From the NCBI GenBank assembly GCA_026706505.1, contig JAPOYQ010000895.1, positions 1 to 9,930 of the forward strand: DNA of 9,930 nucleotides. The letters run 5' to 3'. A program made the position numbers and the translations under genes. The notes under the pieces were generated by a model. The model ran no database searches. It was not told where the DNA came from and saw only the letters and a program-made list of their open reading frames with translations. The stretch is from Gemmatimonadota bacterium (GTDB taxonomy: Bacteria; Latescibacterota; UBA2968; UBA8231). Shown one piece after another: positions 7,299 through 9,930 of this stretch (positions are counted from its first letter, which is position 1; each line of letters begins with the position of its first letter).

Positions 7299-7940
7299 GT
7301 GCATGTTGCTCTGCCCAGCCAGATCGAACTAGAGGAAATTGTGCCCCCACCTGGGATGGAAATCGCCGCAACCACAGCATCGAGCACCGCGCTGGATATA
7401 GTACTGGCCGAGCCCTGGCGCCAAGCGGGGACCCTAGAAATGCGCTTCCGCGGACGGCTGCTGAGCAATGTCTTCCAGTTCCGCGCCCAAGTCTCTGGTC
7501 CAGACGGAGGCGCGACGCTAGATGCCGAGGAGAACATTGAACCCGACCCAGACAGCGGTCAGCCGCGCTCGTGGGAGGTATCTGCCAGTGGTGTCGAGGG
7601 GGCCCTATTGAGTCATGTACGTCCGGTACCACAAGCATTTAGCCCCAACGGCGACGGCATCAACGACGAAACAGCGATCGAATTCACCTTGGCACGAGTG
7701 AGCGAGCCCCAAGTAGTAGAAGTGGACATATTCGATGTCCAAGGCCGACCTGTGCGCACTCTATATGCAGGTTCCCTGAGCGCGGGCGAATACGTGGCGT
7801 CGGCCTCGGTGCCAGGTCTATGGGACGGTAGGGACGATGCCGGTGAACTCGTGGCACCAGGACTCTACCTAGTGCGCGTGCGGCTCCTTCTCGAGCGCAA
7901 AGAAGAAAGCCGCCTGCGCGCCGTAGCCGTGGTGTACTAA
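7299..7940 (+). CDS. C-terminal half of the TAG-split protein, with FlgD-like tail
   Basis: 213 codons in the same frame as the 5862 gene, best read as its continuation. It finishes the interrupted Ig-like domain (VHVALPSQIELEEI onward). It then carries the FlgD-like tail: FSPNGDGIND at residues 114-123, DVDIF-type strand VEVDIFDVQGRPVRTL, WDGRDDAG at 175-182, GLYLVRVRL, and terminal VAVVY. From 7548 onward it aligns end to end with the truncated protein at the left edge of the window, apart from a short indel before the WDGRDDAG motif. If translated alone from the GTG it would have no signal peptide and would stay in the cytoplasm, which makes little sense for such a tail. The fragment is therefore either a relic, a read-through product, or evidence of a base-call error at the TAG. 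It is followed after 16 bases by the third large paralogue. Confidence 0.8.
   Translation: MHVALPSQIELEEIVPPPGMEIAATTASSTALDIVLAEPWRQAGTLEMRFRGRLLSNVFQFRAQVSGPDGGATLDAEENIEPDPDSGQPRSWEVSASGVEGALLSHVRPVPQAFSPNGDGINDETAIEFTLARVSEPQVVEVDIFDVQGRPVRTLYAGSLSAGEYVASASVPGLWDGRDDAGELVAPGLYLVRVRLLLERKEESRLRAVAVVY
7548..7940 (+). repeat. Paralogous FlgD-tail segment matching 2-412
   Basis: The translation from PDSGQPRSW to the terminal VAVVY aligns with 2-412 along its length, with one short indel before the WDGRDDAG motif. It marks the duplicated tail-protein gene. Confidence 0.75.
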
Positions 7941-7941
7941 T

Positions 7942-7946
7942 GGAAG
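7942..7946 (+). promoter_or_regulatory. Weak Shine-Dalgarno supporting the GTG start at 7957
   Basis: GGAAG sits ten bases before GTG 7957. It is the best purine-rich site in the 16-base gap. Together with the signal peptide that begins immediately at the GTG, it favours this start. Confidence 0.4.
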
Positions 7947-7956
7947 TAGGCAGATC

Positions 7957-9930
7957 GTGAAAAAGCCGACAATACACATCTGCGGTGTGCTCATAGTCCT
8001 GCTATGGGCAATAGTCCCGAGCTTGGCAGAAACGCCGCGTCTGGGCATTCCCGAGATTCTGCCTTCCCAGGACTTTCTCTGGCGGCAGTTGCCCCAGTAC
8101 AATAACTACGCCTTTCAGGGCTATTCCAACTACCCGGACCACACCTTCCCCTATGCCGACCGACCTCGTGCCTTCTACGATTCCTTCGGCGATCCCCTCA
8201 TTACTGGTTACGACTTGTACGACTGGACCGAGCGCCGCACTCTCGGCCAAGAATACGGCAGCAGCATCTTCAAGGATCGCAACCAGTGGAGCACGGTTTT
8301 CGATTTTCTAGTGGTGGGCCGCGACAGCTATAACGACTGGGGATACAGCGCCATTGTCGGCGATGGACTGATTGCCCGCTTCACGCCGTTGACCCTGTCG
8401 CAAGTTGACTTTAATGGTGCCCGCTTCGACTTGGCCACTCCGTATGCCCGCTTCACCTTCCTAGGATCGCGCATCGAACGCCCTCATTTTTACATCGAAT
8501 CCGTTCCCGCCTGGGCCATCGAACATACGCACTTTGCCGACGATTCGACCATTCTGCTGGGGACCCGGCTGGAAACGGATATTGGGGCTCTACGGCTGGG
8601 CGTGAACGGCGTGAACATGCATGTGTATCAAAGCACCCAAGACAACAACAGCCTCAAAGGCTCCCTGCGGCCCACCCTGCCGTCCATGGACCAAGTTGTG
8701 GTGCGCTTTACCGACGACTCACCCCAAGACGGTCGCGGCGGTGCCTTGGTGCAAGAAGCGCAACTCATACTCAACGGCGAAGCTCGGCCCGATATCGTGC
8801 CAACAGTGATTCGCCACTTCGAAGGCGTGGATACGCAGGTGGGCTCCATCTCCCGGCTGACGGGCCAATTCAACCCGACCATCTACACCAACCCCCGGGG
8901 TTATTACCAGACGCCCACGCTCTACTACCGAGGCAGAAACGATATGCCGCTCTTTGCCGATTACCTCTATCGCGCCGATCACGAGGCCGGCATTGACGTG
9001 AGCAAGAATACCAACCTCGAAGGGCTGCTGGCCACCTTCAAACTCGAATCGCCCGAGGAGATCCTCCAAGCTGACGGCAACGAGCACTTGGTGTTCGTCT
9101 TCGATCTGTCGCAGGAGCCCTATGTGGAATCAGTGGCCGTAGAAGCGGCGCTGGCCAACGACTACCGGGTAGAAATGGCCACCCTCAATCACAACAACCC
9201 GCGGGGACGCGGCTATCCCAATCAGTACCTGAGCACATTCTACCGGCCCGTCCTGCGCGCCGAGGGCAATGTGCAGGACGGCTCCAATCTGGCCAGAAGG
9301 CGGATCAATGTGGGCGAAAACACGTCGCTTTTCACCTACAGCGCCGATATGCACCTTGCCCTAGCCGGCCTGGAAATCAACGGCGAATATGCCCGTTCAG
9401 CGCGCTACTCCCGCTTTCCGGCGCGCATGGACGAGACCGCGCTGTACGACCGGGGGCCGCGCTTCTCCGAGAAAGGATCGGCCTGGTACATCAATGCCGT
9501 GCGCTGGTTCAAGGGAGGCCGCCTAGGGGCCGAAGCCTTTGCTACGAATCCAGACTTTCACACGGAAATGCGCACCTTTGTGCCATTCGAAATCGGTCTG
9601 ACAGAAACTACGCTGGCCGGCCTGACCAACAACACCATCTTCTGGGACCTAGTGCAGGACAACGAGGACGGCGACCGCTACCCGGACAAGCGCGCGGGCA
9701 ATCTGCAGGGGCAACCCAACGACCGCGAAGACGAAGACATCGACGGAGTGTTTCCCGGCCAGGACGACGACAACGACGGCCTGCCCGACACCAACCGCAA
9801 CTTCAACGACGTGCCCGACTACGTCGAACCCTTCCTCATGTACTACGTCGAATCCAACGACTTCTTCTACGGCCTCGACCGCAACAACAACGACGATCCC
9901 GATGTGCGCGAGGACGACCTAGACCCCGAT
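7957..9930 (+). CDS. Large exported protein with Ca-binding-type repeats (copy 3), 3' truncated
   Basis: An open frame of 658 codons from GTG to the window edge with no stop. It starts with a clear signal peptide: KK, then hydrophobic VLIVLLWAIV, cleavage after SLA at residue 24. It is the third member of the large family: DSYNDW at 123-128, NGARFD at 153-158 (NGIRWD in the others), FTFLGSRIE, and a TDDSPQDGRG motif. The acidic block is QDNEDGDRYPD at 567-577, the calcium-type loop DDDNDGLPD at 603-611, and the second loop LDRNNNDDPD at 640-649, which lacks the central Gly of the other copies. It is the most divergent of the three and slightly longer before the loops. By comparison with the complete copies, roughly 290 residues, including the putative barrel, should lie downstream. 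It follows the split tail-protein gene, repeating the tail-then-large order seen at the left end. Confidence 0.88.
   Translation, partial: MKKPTIHICGVLIVLLWAIVPSLAETPRLGIPEILPSQDFLWRQLPQYNNYAFQGYSNYPDHTFPYADRPRAFYDSFGDPLITGYDLYDWTERRTLGQEYGSSIFKDRNQWSTVFDFLVVGRDSYNDWGYSAIVGDGLIARFTPLTLSQVDFNGARFDLATPYARFTFLGSRIERPHFYIESVPAWAIEHTHFADDSTILLGTRLETDIGALRLGVNGVNMHVYQSTQDNNSLKGSLRPTLPSMDQVVVRFTDDSPQDGRGGALVQEAQLILNGEARPDIVPTVIRHFEGVDTQVGSISRLTGQFNPTIYTNPRGYYQTPTLYYRGRNDMPLFADYLYRADHEAGIDVSKNTNLEGLLATFKLESPEEILQADGNEHLVFVFDLSQEPYVESVAVEAALANDYRVEMATLNHNNPRGRGYPNQYLSTFYRPVLRAEGNVQDGSNLARRRINVGENTSLFTYSADMHLALAGLEINGEYARSARYSRFPARMDETALYDRGPRFSEKGSAWYINAVRWFKGGRLGAEAFATNPDFHTEMRTFVPFEIGLTETTLAGLTNNTIFWDLVQDNEDGDRYPDKRAGNLQGQPNDREDEDIDGVFPGQDDDNDGLPDTNRNFNDVPDYVEPFLMYYVESNDFFYGLDRNNNDDPDVREDDLDPD
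9751..9930 (+). repeat. Asp/Asn double-loop block, copy 3 (cut by window end)
   Basis: Same block in the third paralogue: DDDNDGLPD loop, TNRNFN ladder, VPDYVEPFLMY, then LDRNNNDDPD. By hand count 38 of 60 residues match copy 1, with no gaps. Confidence 0.8.

Noticed and set aside
7290..7300. A frameshift between the two halves of the split tail protein.
   Set aside because: Both halves are in the same frame, so no insertion or deletion is needed; only the TAG codon separates them.
7293..7301. Tobamovirus-type read-through context after the TAG (CAR-YYA).
   Set aside because: The first codon, CAG, fits, but the second is GTG rather than YYA, and that motif is characterised in eukaryotic translation, not bacterial.
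7940..7960. A six-codon ATG minigene whose TGA overlaps the GTG start at 7957, suggesting a leader peptide.
   Set aside because: It is too short to separate from chance, and its ATG overlaps the preceding TAA. No attenuator structure is evident.

Overview
The window is a single-strand, tightly packed run of genes for large exported proteins. All supported genes are on the + strand, gaps are at most 16 bases, and I see no internal promoter, terminator, RNA gene, CRISPR array or mobile element. By eye the base composition is roughly 60% G+C. The mix of FlgD-like C-terminal tails, a gliding/T9SS-type FxPNGDxIND motif, discoidin-like domains and large signal-peptide proteins with Ca-binding-type Asp/Asn repeats suggests a diderm bacterium of the FCB group or an uncultured relative (Latescibacterota or Gemmatimonadota-like). 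That placement is an inference, because no phylogenetic marker is present.

Layout from left to right: (1) the 3' end of a gene for a secreted protein with a FlgD-like tail (2-412); (2) a 905-residue putative outer-membrane/surface protein (414-3131); (3) its 908-residue paralogue (3136-5862); (4) a second FlgD-tail protein carrying a jelly-roll domain, a discoidin-like domain and Ig-like domains (5862-7940), split by one in-frame TAG at 7293-7295 into 477- and 213-residue pieces; (5) a third member of the large family, starting at GTG 7957 and running off the right edge after 658 codons.

Two protein families therefore alternate: tail protein, large protein, large protein, tail protein, large protein. 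This looks like tandem duplication of a two-gene cassette, in which each FlgD-tail protein is followed at once by a large paralogue. The large proteins share an N-terminal signature (DSYxxW, NGIRWD), a mid-protein DDSP motif, a double Asp/Asn loop resembling thrombospondin-3/EF-hand calcium sites with fixed spacing, and, in the two complete copies, a C-terminal region of amphipathic strands that could form a beta-barrel. The tail proteins carry carbohydrate-binding-type folds.

A working hypothesis is a surface complex in which a secreted ligand-binding partner docks on a calcium-stabilised outer-membrane protein. I do not recognise the large family by name, so no gene symbols are given. The most checkable anomaly is the in-frame TAG: the reading frame stays open for 213 codons beyond it and clearly resembles the paralogue at the left edge.
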